Assembly (NCBI GenBank): GCA_029204225.1
Contig: CM055109.1
Location: 3,176,147-3,240,146 of the forward strand
Origin: Diphasiastrum complanatum
Lineage: Eukaryota > Streptophyta > Lycopodiopsida > Lycopodiales > Lycopodiaceae
Length of the DNA stretch: 64,000 nt
Reading direction: 5' to 3'
Shown here: positions 1 to 9,941 of the stretch, piece after piece
Layout of the letters: every line of letters starts with the position of its first letter
Position numbering within the stretch: the first letter of the stretch is position 1
The notes under the pieces: model-generated
The model's input: the letters and a program-made list of their open reading frames with translations, nothing else
The model's database searches: none
Told to the model about the DNA's origin: nothing
Position numbers and translations under genes: made by a program

Positions 1-109
1 ATAGTTTTGAAGAACAACTAGCCCTCCATCGCTGATTAGACACCATCTTGGAAACTCTATAGACCACTTGTTTGTGTGAACCTCTCCCTAGTTCTGCCTA
101 CGACACATT

Positions 110-975
110 TTGGCTCATCCTTGTGCTTGTGGGTTTGCTCATCTACTTGATAAGCCAGCAGCCCATTTCTATCATTCGAATCCCTACATGTGGCTGCATC
201 ACATCGCCTGTCTGTGTGGAAAAAGCTTGAAATCCGCCGCTTTGTGGGCCGTGTCATCTGCCTGCAGATCGCTGCTTCAGAGGCCATTTTCTGTGCCTGG
301 GTTGCTGCGGCTAGTTCCTGCACACTTGATATTTGCAACTACCTACTCTACGGTCATCTTTTGTCTCCGACCCCTGCCTAACGCTCCCTCTCCGCTCCTC
401 CTTATCTCCCTGCCGTGGTCTCTCCTACCTCTGTCTGCGACCTCCTTTTCCTTGCCAGCGACCCGCTCCCTCCTTCTGCCTGGCTCTGCCCCTCTCTCCT
501 TCCAATGTCCACGCTCCTCTACCTGCGACCTCTTTGCTAACCTGCGATCTGATATCACCTGGTTTGCGCCCTACATCTGCGGATTTGCCCGTGGGTTTGC
601 ATCTGCCCTGCCTGTGGGTTCGTGCCCACCCTACCTACAGCTCGCTGACCCTCGCTACCTTACCTGTCCATCGCCCTTCCTCTACCTTGTAAGCAGCGTA
701 TTCTGTGCTTGTCCGCTCCCCTCCTACCAGCGACCCTTGCTGCCAACAGATATGCCTGTGACCTCCTTTTCTGGCCACGATCCCTACCTGTCTGCCTGGC
801 TATTCGCTGCCTTGCCTGGCCACGCTTCCTACCTAAACCTGCTATCTGACCGTGCCTGCGGGTTTGCCCATCTGCTGGCGTGCCCTTTTTCCTACCTGCG
901 GCCCATTTTCTAATTCTGATCTGTGGCCCATTACTTGTTGTTTGTGGGTTTGTTATGTGCGCCCACCTCGCACAT
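110..975. repeat. Pyrimidine-rich degenerate repeat
   Basis: The stretch is C/T-rich on the plus strand and built from loosely repeated phrases: TGTGGGTTTGCTCATCT near 130, GCCCGTGGGTTTGCATCTG near 586, CTGCGGGTTTGCCCATCTG near 857 and TGTGGGTTTGTTATGTGCG near 941, with CTGCGACCTC recurring between them. A 267-codon frame is open across it, but the product would be a featureless Leu/Pro/Ser/Cys chain and overlapping frames are also open, as expected for biased composition. I read it as decayed repeat DNA, not a gene. Confidence 0.5.
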
Positions 976-2857
976 TGCCTTGACCTCTACTTGTAGCCTT
1001 ACTGCTAAGCGCTTCCCTTGCCCCTGCTTTAAACCATATCCTGTATTCATCGTTGTCAAATTTCACGTAAATCTGTCCTTATTGAGTCACTATTTAAAAT
1101 GGCATCCCTAGGGTGTGGTTTGATCAATCTCTCACGTTCACTTTCATGACTCTAGTGATTTCGAGAGGCAGATTGAAGGCCTTTGTATGTTTGATTGTGT
1201 TTAGACGTCGGTTGCTTAAAAGTTTTAGTGTATTCACAACAATCTCATTGGTTGACTAATGAGCTATTCTTCTGAAGCCTCCGAGAATTAACCGTTTGCC
1301 ACAGGTTTAGCTTTGTTTGACGAGTTAAAAATGCCCGCCAACTTTGCTGCATGTGGGGAGGTCGTTGAATCTGTATCTCTTCTCGAAATGCACTAGTAGC
1401 AAGTATTCCCGAAGCCTATGCAAATGGTTCAGATGAAGATTAGGTGCTTATTCAAAATCTAACTCTGTTTTACCTCACTCAGTTCCGTAGGCTATTTGAA
1501 AATTGCCTGTTGACCGTTTGAAATCTGCCTTGCCGATTGCCATTAAAAGTGCTTGTGATCATGAACGGCCGTATTTTTTACTCCATACCCAATGGAGCTT
1601 GAGCTGTAATTGTGGTATAGACCAACTTCCATTAGCATTTCCTTAGATTGGCAGTCTATTTGGGGGTCGTTTCATAAGCCTTCAATTTAATTTATCTAAT
1701 GGATATTATTTTACTATAGTTTATGGTCTGCAAATGCTTGAGTACAGTTATTCATTTGGATGAATTTTCAATTATCATAGGAGACAGACAAGTCTATTAA
1801 GATGAATGAATGTTATTTTCTTGCATTTGGTGCTAGAATCAGGAGCATTCAACTCAAAAGAGTATCTGGGATACTCAGAGTTGAGTTTTAATCATTCTAT
1901 ATCTTAATGATTCTCCTAGAGATTCTAATTGAATGAATTATCATGTCTTAGAATTTTGATTCTAAGGATATTTGTACTTAAAAGCTTATGAATTATCTGT
2001 CATAGTTGTGGATAATATCAGACTGTAATTACAATTATTTTATTATTTCTTTAACTTCAATCTCTTAAATTAGGTTATTTCACCCAGTGTTTCATGTAAG
2101 TGTTTCACATGAAGGTGATGTTACTAACTTGTGGTGAATGTAACCCAGATGAAAAATTTATCTTTTAGTGCACTTTTCAAACCTGAGTTGTACTCCAGTG
2201 CAGAGATTATCACTTGGAAAATAGGATCATCTCTGAGTACTTGTTTGATGTGAAAGCTAGACTAAGGATAATGATTTTCTAGGTTGACATTGAGAGATAC
2301 TCCTAGTCTTGGATACACGGTACTCCAGTAAATCAAGCTGTTAGTTATGCCACGTCATACTGGATGTGACCCAAAAGTAACTAATATTCTTGTGAGGCCC
2401 AGAACACACTAAATGGAGTTTAGACAAGGTATGAGATAGTGTATGCATGTGTAGAGTTATCAATAGCAATTCTATGAATAGTTGGTCCATGCTTAGGACT
2501 CTATTCTAGGTGAATCTATGTATAGGGAACTTAGGGCTATGCATGGCTATGTGCCCAAGATGCTTTTGGCTCTATATATTGAGGTCAAACTCGCCCTATT
2601 CCTCATTGTAGTCATTGATTCATTGCCAAAGTTTCACTCTACCTTCATGCTTCTTATTCCTTGGCTTGGGGGTGAAGTTTCTAGAGTTGATTGGTTGCTT
2701 CTACTTGGTTGGGTGGTTGCTCCATAATGTGTTTTTCCATTGTGTTTTGTCTTGTAAGCAGGATCTTAGGAAGCTTCCCTTATAATATTTCTTTCTCCAG
2801 CTGTTTTAGAGTTGATAATAAGTTGGCGACGTCGGTTTGCCAATGTAGCAAAAACGC
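976..2857. other. Intergenic, nothing recognised
   Basis: AT-rich sequence with no ORF longer than about 70 codons and no protein motif I recognise on either strand. It may contain old LTR material but I see no boundaries. Confidence 0.5.
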
Positions 2858-3105
2858 AAAAAACCCGAAGGTGCCTTAGACCAAAGGCAGCGAAAAAGCC
2901 AAAAAAGGTGAAGGTGCCTTAAAAATGGTTTCTAAGGCATTCTGTCCACTTTGTCGCTTTTTTCGTGAAGGCACGAAAAAGACGAAAAAGATGATGAAGG
3001 TGCCTTAAAATGGTTTCTAAGGCATTCTAGCCACTTGGCCACTATGTCGTTTTTTTTGCGAAGGTGTGAAAAAGGCTAAGGTGCCTAAAAATGGTTAAGG
3101 CAAAA
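2858..3105. repeat. Imperfect 43/86-bp tandem repeat with hairpin
   Basis: The phrase GAAGGTGCCTTA recurs at about 2,868, 2,910 and 2,996, with a degenerate copy near 3,078, giving spacings of about 43, 86 and 82 bp. In the two best units TGCCTTA is followed 11-12 bases later by its complement TAAGGCA (2,915-2,939 and 3,001-3,024), so each unit can fold into a short hairpin. A-rich blocks of the form CGAAAAAGAC separate the units. Confidence 0.7.
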
Positions 3106-3515
3106 AAAAAGCACCCAAATTAAATCAACCACTCACAAGAGATTGAGGAGCCCCACCAGTAGCATGTAGCTACTGACATCACCATCAAGCATACACTAAT
3201 GAGAGCCCAATGGGTATACTTATACCCTCCATGTCCCATGCACCACAAGTAGTGTGCTATGACACCTCACTGGACACATCTGCAGCCACATCGTCCAGTT
3301 TCCCTACAACTCACTGAGAGACCCATGAAAATCCACCATCTTGAGTTTAGGCCTCCAACTATTAATTATGACCATGTACACATGAGGGCCCCAAACCCCT
3401 CATAATCATAATTAAATTACGAGTCGAGGTGGATCTACTAACCTCCTAATGAGATAGTAATTCGAGATTAGTCCTGGGCATGAAATTCTTCCTCTCTTAT
3501 TCAAGTTCCGACCTC
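3106..3515. other. Intergenic, nothing recognised
   Basis: No coding potential or known repeat structure recognised between the tandem repeat and the gypsy remnant. Confidence 0.4.
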
Positions 3516-4065
3516 AGAACTTAAAGTTAGGAAAGTTCCTTTTCAAGCTACATTCCAGTTCCCAAGAATCATCCTTGTCTGTATGACCCTTCCATCAAAC
3601 CAAATGCTCGGTAACTACACGATTTCTCAATCGTTTAGTTCTAGTATCCAAGATCTTTCGGGTTCAACTCGAGTCACACTCGAAGATTCATCTAACAGGT
3701 CCAATTGGTCTCCAAAACCAAGATGTTCTCTTTCACGTAGACTTTTCTTAAGTCGACTTATGTAAAAAATCGGGTGCACTTGCATTTCTTTTGGGAGGTG
3801 CAAATGGTAAGCTAAGGATCCAATTCTTTTCAAGATTTGATACGGTCTCCTATATCTAGCGGACATTTTGTAAGTTTGTTGATATGCATTACACTAGAAT
3901 TATTCGGGATCCGGCACCTATCTCCTACTTGAAAGTCTCGAGGTGTCCTTTTCATATTAGCATAAAATCACTATTCTGGGCACTTTGGACATTCTCACGT
4001 GCTATTTGTAGCATTTCTTGGATATCGTGCAATAAATTCACTACTTTCTACAACTTGATGATTGA
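3516..4065 (-). pseudogene. Chromodomain Ty3/gypsy (chromovirus) pol 3' end, decayed
   Basis: Reading the minus strand from 4,065 down, the translation resembles the C-terminal end of a chromovirus integrase. A degenerate helix (QEMLQIARENVQ) is followed by the GPY/F-type module SARYRRPYQILKRIG, then MQVHPIFYISRLKK. After a frameshift near 3,655 the next frame reads ILDTRTKRLRN, then WKGH and DSWE, which is the order of a chromodomain. There is an in-frame TGA just before the WKG motif. The catalytic core, RT and gag are absent. Known family role: the chromodomain steers integration to marked chromatin. This copy is dead. Confidence 0.75.
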
Positions 4066-4085
4066 GTCTCAACAACAGTAGGTGA

Positions 4086-4907
4086 TCTAGGTTCAAACCC
4101 ATACATACAACATGAATAGGATATAACCAGTAGCCAAATGCTTATAATTGTTATGAACAATTTGCATCAAGCATAACTACATTTCCAAGGAGATTGTCGT
4201 CAAAAGACATATGCACATAGCATCTAATCACACATGTTTCCCTCTCTTAACCAATCAAGTATAAACCAAAATTCGAACTATGATTCGTCAATCATAACTC
4301 ATCGGATAGTTATTCTATACTCAATAATAAGTGAACATGAATATTACTATTCTTAAAGGACACATGAGCTACTCAAAAAAGTCCTTTCTACAAGGAAAGT
4401 TTCAGACTAAATCACTCACTTTACAAAGCCTATATAAGAATTGTAATCCTCAAATTTTCCTTACTCTAGACATGGCACAAAATGCCATTCTAGAGTTAGG
4501 GTCCAATCCAACATACGTCTAGATTCTCTTACTCTTAAGTTTTAACCTAGAATAACTTAAGATTTCTGAAACTTCTTTACGAAAAGTTCCAACTTTTGGC
4601 TTACATCAACTATCCAACTCCATCTAAGCTTTCGAGATAGCTTCACATCTTTTTCCAATCAAGAAAAGATTAAAGCCAAAAGTTTTAGTGTATTTTATGC
4701 ACAATACCCTCTAAATGAATCCAAAAATGACTTATAAATGTTGTGACTTATAAGCAATACAAATAAACTACAGTATCACTGAGTGATATACTCTGTAATC
4801 TTAACCAACTAACTTAGAAGTAATGCTCCTGATCCGGTTAGTTGTACGATGATTTATAGATGTTTGAATGTCCAGGTGTGGATCCAAATTTAGACACCAC
4901 ATTCAAT
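4086..4907. other. Intergenic, nothing recognised
   Basis: AT-rich with only short frames. It directly precedes the repeat called Q here. No gene, RNA gene or element end is visible. Confidence 0.4.
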
Positions 4908-5395
4908 CTGATTCTAAACCCATTCTAAGTCAATAAATAATTCTCATTGAGAAATATTTATCAATGTATGAGTACTTGTCTTAAAACAATTCTCATGAAT
5001 ATGTATATGTTTTATTTACTAGTTTATGCATGCATATAAACTTAGTCCAAGAAATACATTGTAGTTCCACAAGATTAAGAACTTGCACAAATAAATTATC
5101 ATAACGATTCACTACATAGCATAGCTCTACAGATTTCACACAATTTGTAAACAATACTTTTTCAACTAAGAATCTTGTAACTCGGTTGACTCTAAGAGAG
5201 AATATTTTTCAAAGGGTGCTATTTCAACTGAAGATTATTTCAAAACAATATAATGCTAGAATGAATTTCATTCCTTGCATCAATTTATGGACTCTAGTTC
5301 ACCCTAAGATCAAGTTGATTACAACCTGCAAGGAACATGTTTCAACAAACCTATTCTTGTAATAAAACTCCCTAGTTTTAATACAAATCAACTAG
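4908..5395. repeat. Dispersed repeat Q, uninterrupted copy
   Basis: A roughly 490-bp repeat that aligns almost base for base with 7,421-7,553 joined to 25,321-25,675. At about 5,030-5,040 this copy reads GCATGCATATAAACTTAG without interruption. It therefore preserves the empty target site of copia-1. Its right end abuts the truncated copia R1 coding region. I cannot identify terminal TG/CA or inverted repeats, so the class of Q is unknown. Confidence 0.75.
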
Positions 5396-5399
5396 GTTT

Positions 5400-7090
5400 T
5401 TTTTTGTAGGTTTCGGTTCATCGTTGAATCCACAGAACTCTTCAGATGTCGAAGCTGAGCTGCCTGGCATGAATCTAGCTGGCACTCTTCGTTCTCTTGT
5501 TGATCTCTTGGGAGATTCTTCAAGTATTGCAATGTCTTTGCCTTGTCTCTTTAACTAGGTGAAAAACCATTGCGGTTTATTGGCGTTCTAGCCATGGGCA
5601 GACTTGTGGTCCTTTCTTCGTTTGATTCGTCGCTCAGCTGATGTGGGATCCGAACATCTTCGTCTGAGTGTTTGGGATCTGCTCCCTCTGTCATAGTCGG
5701 CAGGTCATAGTACTGATTTCCTAAGGCTTTGTAACTGACAAAATCATCATTGGCCATTGTTCTAGTTTCATCAAACTTGACACCTTTGACGGTCTTCACT
5801 TGGTTGGTCTCTGGCATGTAGATCCTATAGTATGACGAATGATTGTCATACCCGACGAGGTATCCTTATTCGACCTTTTCATCGATTTTCTTTTGAAGCT
5901 TATCTGGAACGTGTGCATAAGTGACACAACCAAAGGTCCGAACGTGTGTCAAATTGGGCTTTCCACCCACCATAGTTCATGTGGTGTTGTGTGAAGAATA
6001 CTAGATTTGTCGATCCTATTCTGGATGTAGGCGGTTGTAGCTACTGCTTTAGTCCATAGCACTCTTGATACTTTAGAATAGGCCATCATAAATCTTGCAA
6101 CTTCCATGAGGGTCCTATTTTTCATTTGAGTGACACCCTTATGTTGTAGTGTGTAGGAAGCAGTCCTTGTATAAAGGATTCCATGATTGTTGCAGTAGCA
6201 AAGCGATTTGAGATGTACTCTCCGCCACGATCAGGTCTGACCTGTTTGACTTTGCTTCATGTCCACTTTTATGCCCAGTTCATGTATTCTATGAACGTTT
6301 CAAGTGCTTTTGACTTGTTATGTATGAAGAAGTAGACTATTGCAGACTTGCTATAGTCGTCGATGAAGGTGATATAGTACTTTAAGCTTCCTATAGAGAT
6401 CACGTCGAAGGGTCCCCAGATGTCCGAATGTACTAACTCTAGAAGCTTTGTTGTTCTGAAGGAGTCCCTAGTGAAGGGAGTACGAGACATTTTTCCCTTC
6501 ATGCACGCATCACAAAACATCGAGTAGGTTGTAATGCTTACTCCTATGATCCTCCATGCTGGCTTGTCTGATACAAGACCATTGGGTTTATGTGGCATAG
6601 TCTCATGGAACGTCTATAGCTTGGTGTGCTTGATCTGTTGGTAGGCACACCTTCAGATGATACAAGTTGTCTTTTTGTCTTCCTTGTGTAATGAGTGTAT
6701 TGGTGTTGGCATCAACGACGTTGCATGTTTCGTTGAAAAAAGTCACGGGCTTTCCTATGTCTGCTATTCTTGCAACTGAGAGGAAGTCTTGCTGCAATGT
6801 GGGTACGAACAGAATGTCATCTAATCTTCGGTCCTTGTCGTTCGTGTTGAGCCATAGCGAACCAGTGCCATTCACTTGGTGTTTTGATCCGTCTCCAAGA
6901 ACTATGTATCTGAATGGATCTGTGCTGCAAGTCAGCCATGATGCTTCTGGATGTAACAAAGTGAGAGGTTGCTCCTGAATCGAGAATGACCTCTTGTGTG
7001 TCAGATGTTGAGGTTGCACACATATCTGCACATAGGTAGGTTGTCGCATTACCATGGTTCACGTCCTTTTTGTTGAGGAAGAAAATTAAG
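5400..7090 (-). pseudogene. Ty1/copia pol remnant R1 (protease, integrase, linker)
   Basis: Translation from 7,062 down gives the retropepsin motif VILDSGATSHFVTS. A frame change follows, then the protease C-terminal part (DDILFVPTLQQDFLSV) and the GAG-pre-integrase end (DNLYHLKV). Frame 6,598-6,269 carries CDACMKGK, LVHSDIWGP and YYITFIDDYSKS, the integrase zinc and first catalytic regions. Below 6,260 degraded integrase continues (FGCVTYAHVPDK), then the pre-RT linker (RSTRERRVPARF) to about 5,420. RT and RNase H are missing: the element stops where repeat Q begins. Stops and frameshifts make it non-functional. The PBS lies immediately upstream at 7,092-7,169. Confidence 0.85.
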
Positions 7091-7091
7091 C

Positions 7092-7169
7092 TCTGAAACC
7101 ACTGATGGGAATCGAGCTCTGATACTACTGTTGAGAATCGATGCTGATATCACTGATGAGAATCGCGAA
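7092..7169 (-). repeat. Triplicated LTR-end/primer-binding-site segment of R1
   Basis: Three adjacent units of about 26 bp run along the plus strand: CTCTGAAACCACTGATGGGA, CTCTGATACTACTGTTGAGA and CTGATATCACTGATGAGA, each followed by ATCG. On the minus strand they read ...CATCAGTGGTTTCAGAGC, ...CAACAGTAGTATCAGAGC and ...CATCAGTGATATCAGC. Each is a variant of an LTR end followed by the copia initiator-tRNA-Met primer site (TGGTATCAGAGC). The middle unit matches the primer site best. Confidence 0.7.
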
Positions 7170-7174
7170 ATAAA

Positions 7175-7420
7175 TGCGGATGGAGTTCAGATATGATTGC
7201 TGGTCACTATCTCCTATATCATTCCTACAATCTTCCAGAATGTAGGTAGACACTGTTGACCTACGTTTTAGTTAATTCAACATTCAACAAGATTGAATCT
7301 ATGTGCAGAATAGATAAAACAAGCGAATGAGATACACAAACAATAAGTAGACAATAATTCAATCGAGATCAATTTAAAATGATATGTGCAGCAACATCAT
7401 TTATTGATCCTCTTGGTTTA
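7175..7420 (-). repeat. Copia R LTR segment, copy 1
   Basis: About 245 bp that match 25,700-25,955 closely (for example TCATTCCTACAATCTTCCAG and CAAGCGAATGAGATACAC in both). It lies just upstream, on the minus strand, of the R1 primer site and so is part of the R1 5' LTR. Its outer end is cut at 7,420 by repeat Q. Confidence 0.7.
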
Positions 7421-7553
7421 ATCTGATTCTAAACCCATTCTAAGTCAATAAACAATTCTCATCAAGAAATATTTATTAATGTATGAGTACTTGTCTTAAA
7501 ACAATTCTCATGAATATGTGTATGTTTTATTTACTAGTTTATGCATGCATATA
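7421..7553. repeat. Repeat Q, second copy, left piece
   Basis: Matches 4,908-5,041. The match ends at 7,553, exactly where copia-1 begins, and resumes at 25,321. The last five bases, 7,549-7,553 (ATATA), are the target-site duplication of copia-1. Confidence 0.8.
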
Positions 7554-8199
7554 TGTTGGATTTATCCCCTCTACTCTCCTAAATCCCATTTTAATCTGCC
7601 TCCATTCATGTTGCATTTTTACTCACATTGTCGTGCAGTCTGCATATTTACATGTAAATTCTCACAGGCGAAGAAAAGGCAAAAAAAACACGACACTGTG
7701 TTTTATGTTTTATGTAGGCAAAAAAGACAACATTCCCGTCAGAGTGACACATTTTTCGCATATTCACCAACGTTCACTTCAGCAAAGGCTGACATCGCAC
7801 CCTTTTCACACTCGCCCCATGCAACTGCGCTAACAAACTTGACAACGACTGTAGCCACCGACAATCTCCTATAGACAACACATCCACTTTGTACTTTTTT
7901 CATTTGCACACCTGTAACCTTGTATATATATATTGAATACCACTTGCGTATTCAGCTGACTAAGAGATTGAAGATCAAATGTGTGAAAATAATAGTATCA
8001 GAAGCTTATCAAAGATAGACGAAGTAAATGCCTTGTGCATTGATTCTTTATTTGTCGGTAACAGGTTCATTTCCCTTATAGATTGAATTAGCTTTGTAGG
8101 GCACGCGGTTTCGTTTGCTATTGTCTTGTGCTCTACCGCATTATTGACATGTATATTTTGCTATACTTAATCTGATAACAGCTCTTTCGTTATGCGTTT
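7554..8199 (+). repeat. Copia-1 5' LTR, first part
   Basis: Aligns throughout with 24,188-24,839 (about 90% by eye), including CTCCATTCAT and the late segment CTCTACCGCATTATTGACAT. It stops at TATGCGTTT, where gypsy A begins. The bases CGTTT (8,195-8,199) correspond to CATTC (24,835-24,839) in the 3' LTR. A 116-codon frame inside it is not a gene. Confidence 0.85.
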
Positions 8200-9026
8200 T
8201 GTTGGGGGTATTTCCAACAAAGTGTAAATAAATAAAATCATCTAATAAAATGTGTTGCGAGAGCATGGCATCCTGCGTGTATAAGTCCATGGCCCAATGA
8301 GCATGCAAGTGAAGTTGTAAATAGAATAATAGACTTGGGCCCTTTGTAATTAAAATAAAACTTGAGGCCCAAAGTCAATTCTAAACTTAGAGTTTACTTT
8401 TTAGAGTTGGGTCCAATTTTGGACTCACATGAATCTTGTGATTTCCAATGTACTTTCTGTGGACCCTTGGATCAAGTTGGGTCCAAGATGAATGGATAGG
8501 ATCAATGTGAATATTAGCCAATAGGATTGAGGGGCAAGGGCCTTCCCCATTTTATAAAAAGACACCATTTATACACTATTTTGATGCTTAATAGAGAGGA
8601 GGAGACTCTACCATTTTGAGAGCTCAAGCATCCTCATTTGCTAATCGATCTTGCTTATGCTATTGTTGTGATTGCTTGTTATTTTCATTTCCCATGCTTT
8701 TTGGTTATGCTAGTTAAGGTTTTTCCATAAGCAATGACATTGAGCATTTGAGCTAACCTCCATCTCATCTCTCTCTCTCTCTCTCTCTTTCTCTCTTCTC
8801 TTCTGTCTTCATCTCCTTTTCTATCCCTTTCCTTCACCCAAATCATGATGAATGTTAGTGTAGAGGAGTAGAGTTAAGGGAGAGTAGTGTTAGTGGTGAA
8901 TAGAGTTAGGGAGGAAGTAGGAAACTAACTAAATTTAACATCTATGCATAGTTAGGTACCTATCTAGTGATCTAACCCTTCTTGATAGGCGGGAGGGCTA
9001 TACTACACAAGATCTTTGACCCTACA
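8200..9026 (+). repeat. Gypsy A 5' LTR
   Basis: An 827-bp LTR starting TGTTGGGGGTATT and ending CCCTACA, followed at once by a primer-binding site. A near-identical LTR lies inverted at 38,066-38,882, and its 3' end recurs at about 17,270-17,432. It contains a TATA box (8,553-8,560) and a CT microsatellite at about 8,769-8,812. No coding frame. Confidence 0.9.
8553..8560 (+). promoter_or_regulatory. LTR TATA box, gypsy A
   Basis: CCATTTTATAAAAAGACACC is a good plant TATA context in the middle of the LTR, as expected at the U3/R boundary. The same string is conserved in the inverted LTR (complement of 38,522-38,529). Transcription would start about 30 bp downstream. Confidence 0.65.
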
Positions 9027-9027
9027 G

Positions 9028-9045
9028 TGGCACCGTTGCCGGGGA
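9028..9045 (+). promoter_or_regulatory. Primer-binding site (tRNA-Asp type)
   Basis: TGGCACCGTTGCCGGGGA starts two bases after the LTR. It differs by one base from the tRNA-Asp-complementary site known from Tat/Athila-type plant gypsy elements (TGGCGCCGTTGCCGGGGA). Confidence 0.85.
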
Positions 9046-9941
9046 TAGGTTTTCACTAACTAGTTTAGCTGTATATTAGCTATTTTCTTGTTTTTTAGAG
9101 CAATTTTAGGTAGATTTTTGGGAGTTTAGAGTTAGTTAGTTTTCTGTATATTTTTTTTTGTTTGTGTTTGGACTGTTCAGAGCTAGTGGAGGAGGTGTGA
9201 GAGGGTAGAGGAGGCCCAGAACAACCTCTAAGGGCTTGAAACCCAAACCAACCAGCCAAAAACCCAAAAAAAATATACAATCTGCATTTTGGAGGGAAAA
9301 AGAGCCTAAAATCTCATCAAATTTTTATATCTCTAGAACTAGTGAGAATTAACCCTTGCATGACTGGTAGTAGCTCCAAGGTACTGTCCCAGACATGCAT
9401 AGCCATTAGTGATGAAGCCTGTGAGAGTTAGTTTTGAGATTTGCTGAAGATAAAAAAAAAAAAAAGTGGTTTTGAACCCTCGCAGACAGTGAAATTTTCA
9501 CTTCTTGCAAGAGTTAACTCTTGCAGAGAATTCTATAGTGAGATCTGACCTAGATCCAGCTAAGATTAGAGAGATATTAGGTTTTTTATCTGCAAAAACA
9601 GCTAAAGAACCCTCGCACAGCCAACCCTCACAAAAGAGAACCCTCGCAGACTAGATCAGTGAAAAGATCTGCATCAGATCCAGCTACTGTCAAAATCTCA
9701 GGTCAATCAATGCAAGGAGTAAAAAGTTATCAAGGAAAAACCACCGTAAAAGGCCTAAACTTCACTTCCGGTCGATCAGATTGATCAGATCCTTGAGATC
9801 CAGACTGCATCCTACTGTATAAGCAAGATCCAATCACTTTGGAACCCACCAATGAATCTGAAATCGGGACGATCAATAGCACGAAGGATAGCAAATTAAG
9901 CACCACACCTTCCCAGATTAGCAGCCGTGCAACAAGAGGCA
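9046..9941 (+). other. Gypsy A untranslated leader with CCCTCGCAGA motifs
   Basis: Non-coding leader between primer site and gag. It carries repeated short motifs in both orientations: GAACCCTCGCAGA at about 9,474 and 9,642, AACCCTCGCACAG near 9,609, and reverse forms such as TTGCAAGAGTTAA near 9,505. The motif also occurs in the related leader at 17.8-18.05 kb and ahead of the extra 3' ORF at 62.9-63.2 kb. Confidence 0.6.

Noticed and set aside
110-913. 267-codon plus-strand ORF
   Set aside because: Lies in pyrimidine-rich repeat DNA, has overlapping open frames, no domain and a low-complexity product.
7483-7874. Frames of 116-118 codons
   Set aside because: They lie across the start of the copia-1 LTR; the equivalent frame in the 3' LTR (24,132-24,473) is different in sequence and length.
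8769-8812. CT-rich repeat as a CRISPR-like or regulatory array
   Set aside because: Simple microsatellite within an LTR, seen again in the inverted LTR near 38,280-38,315.
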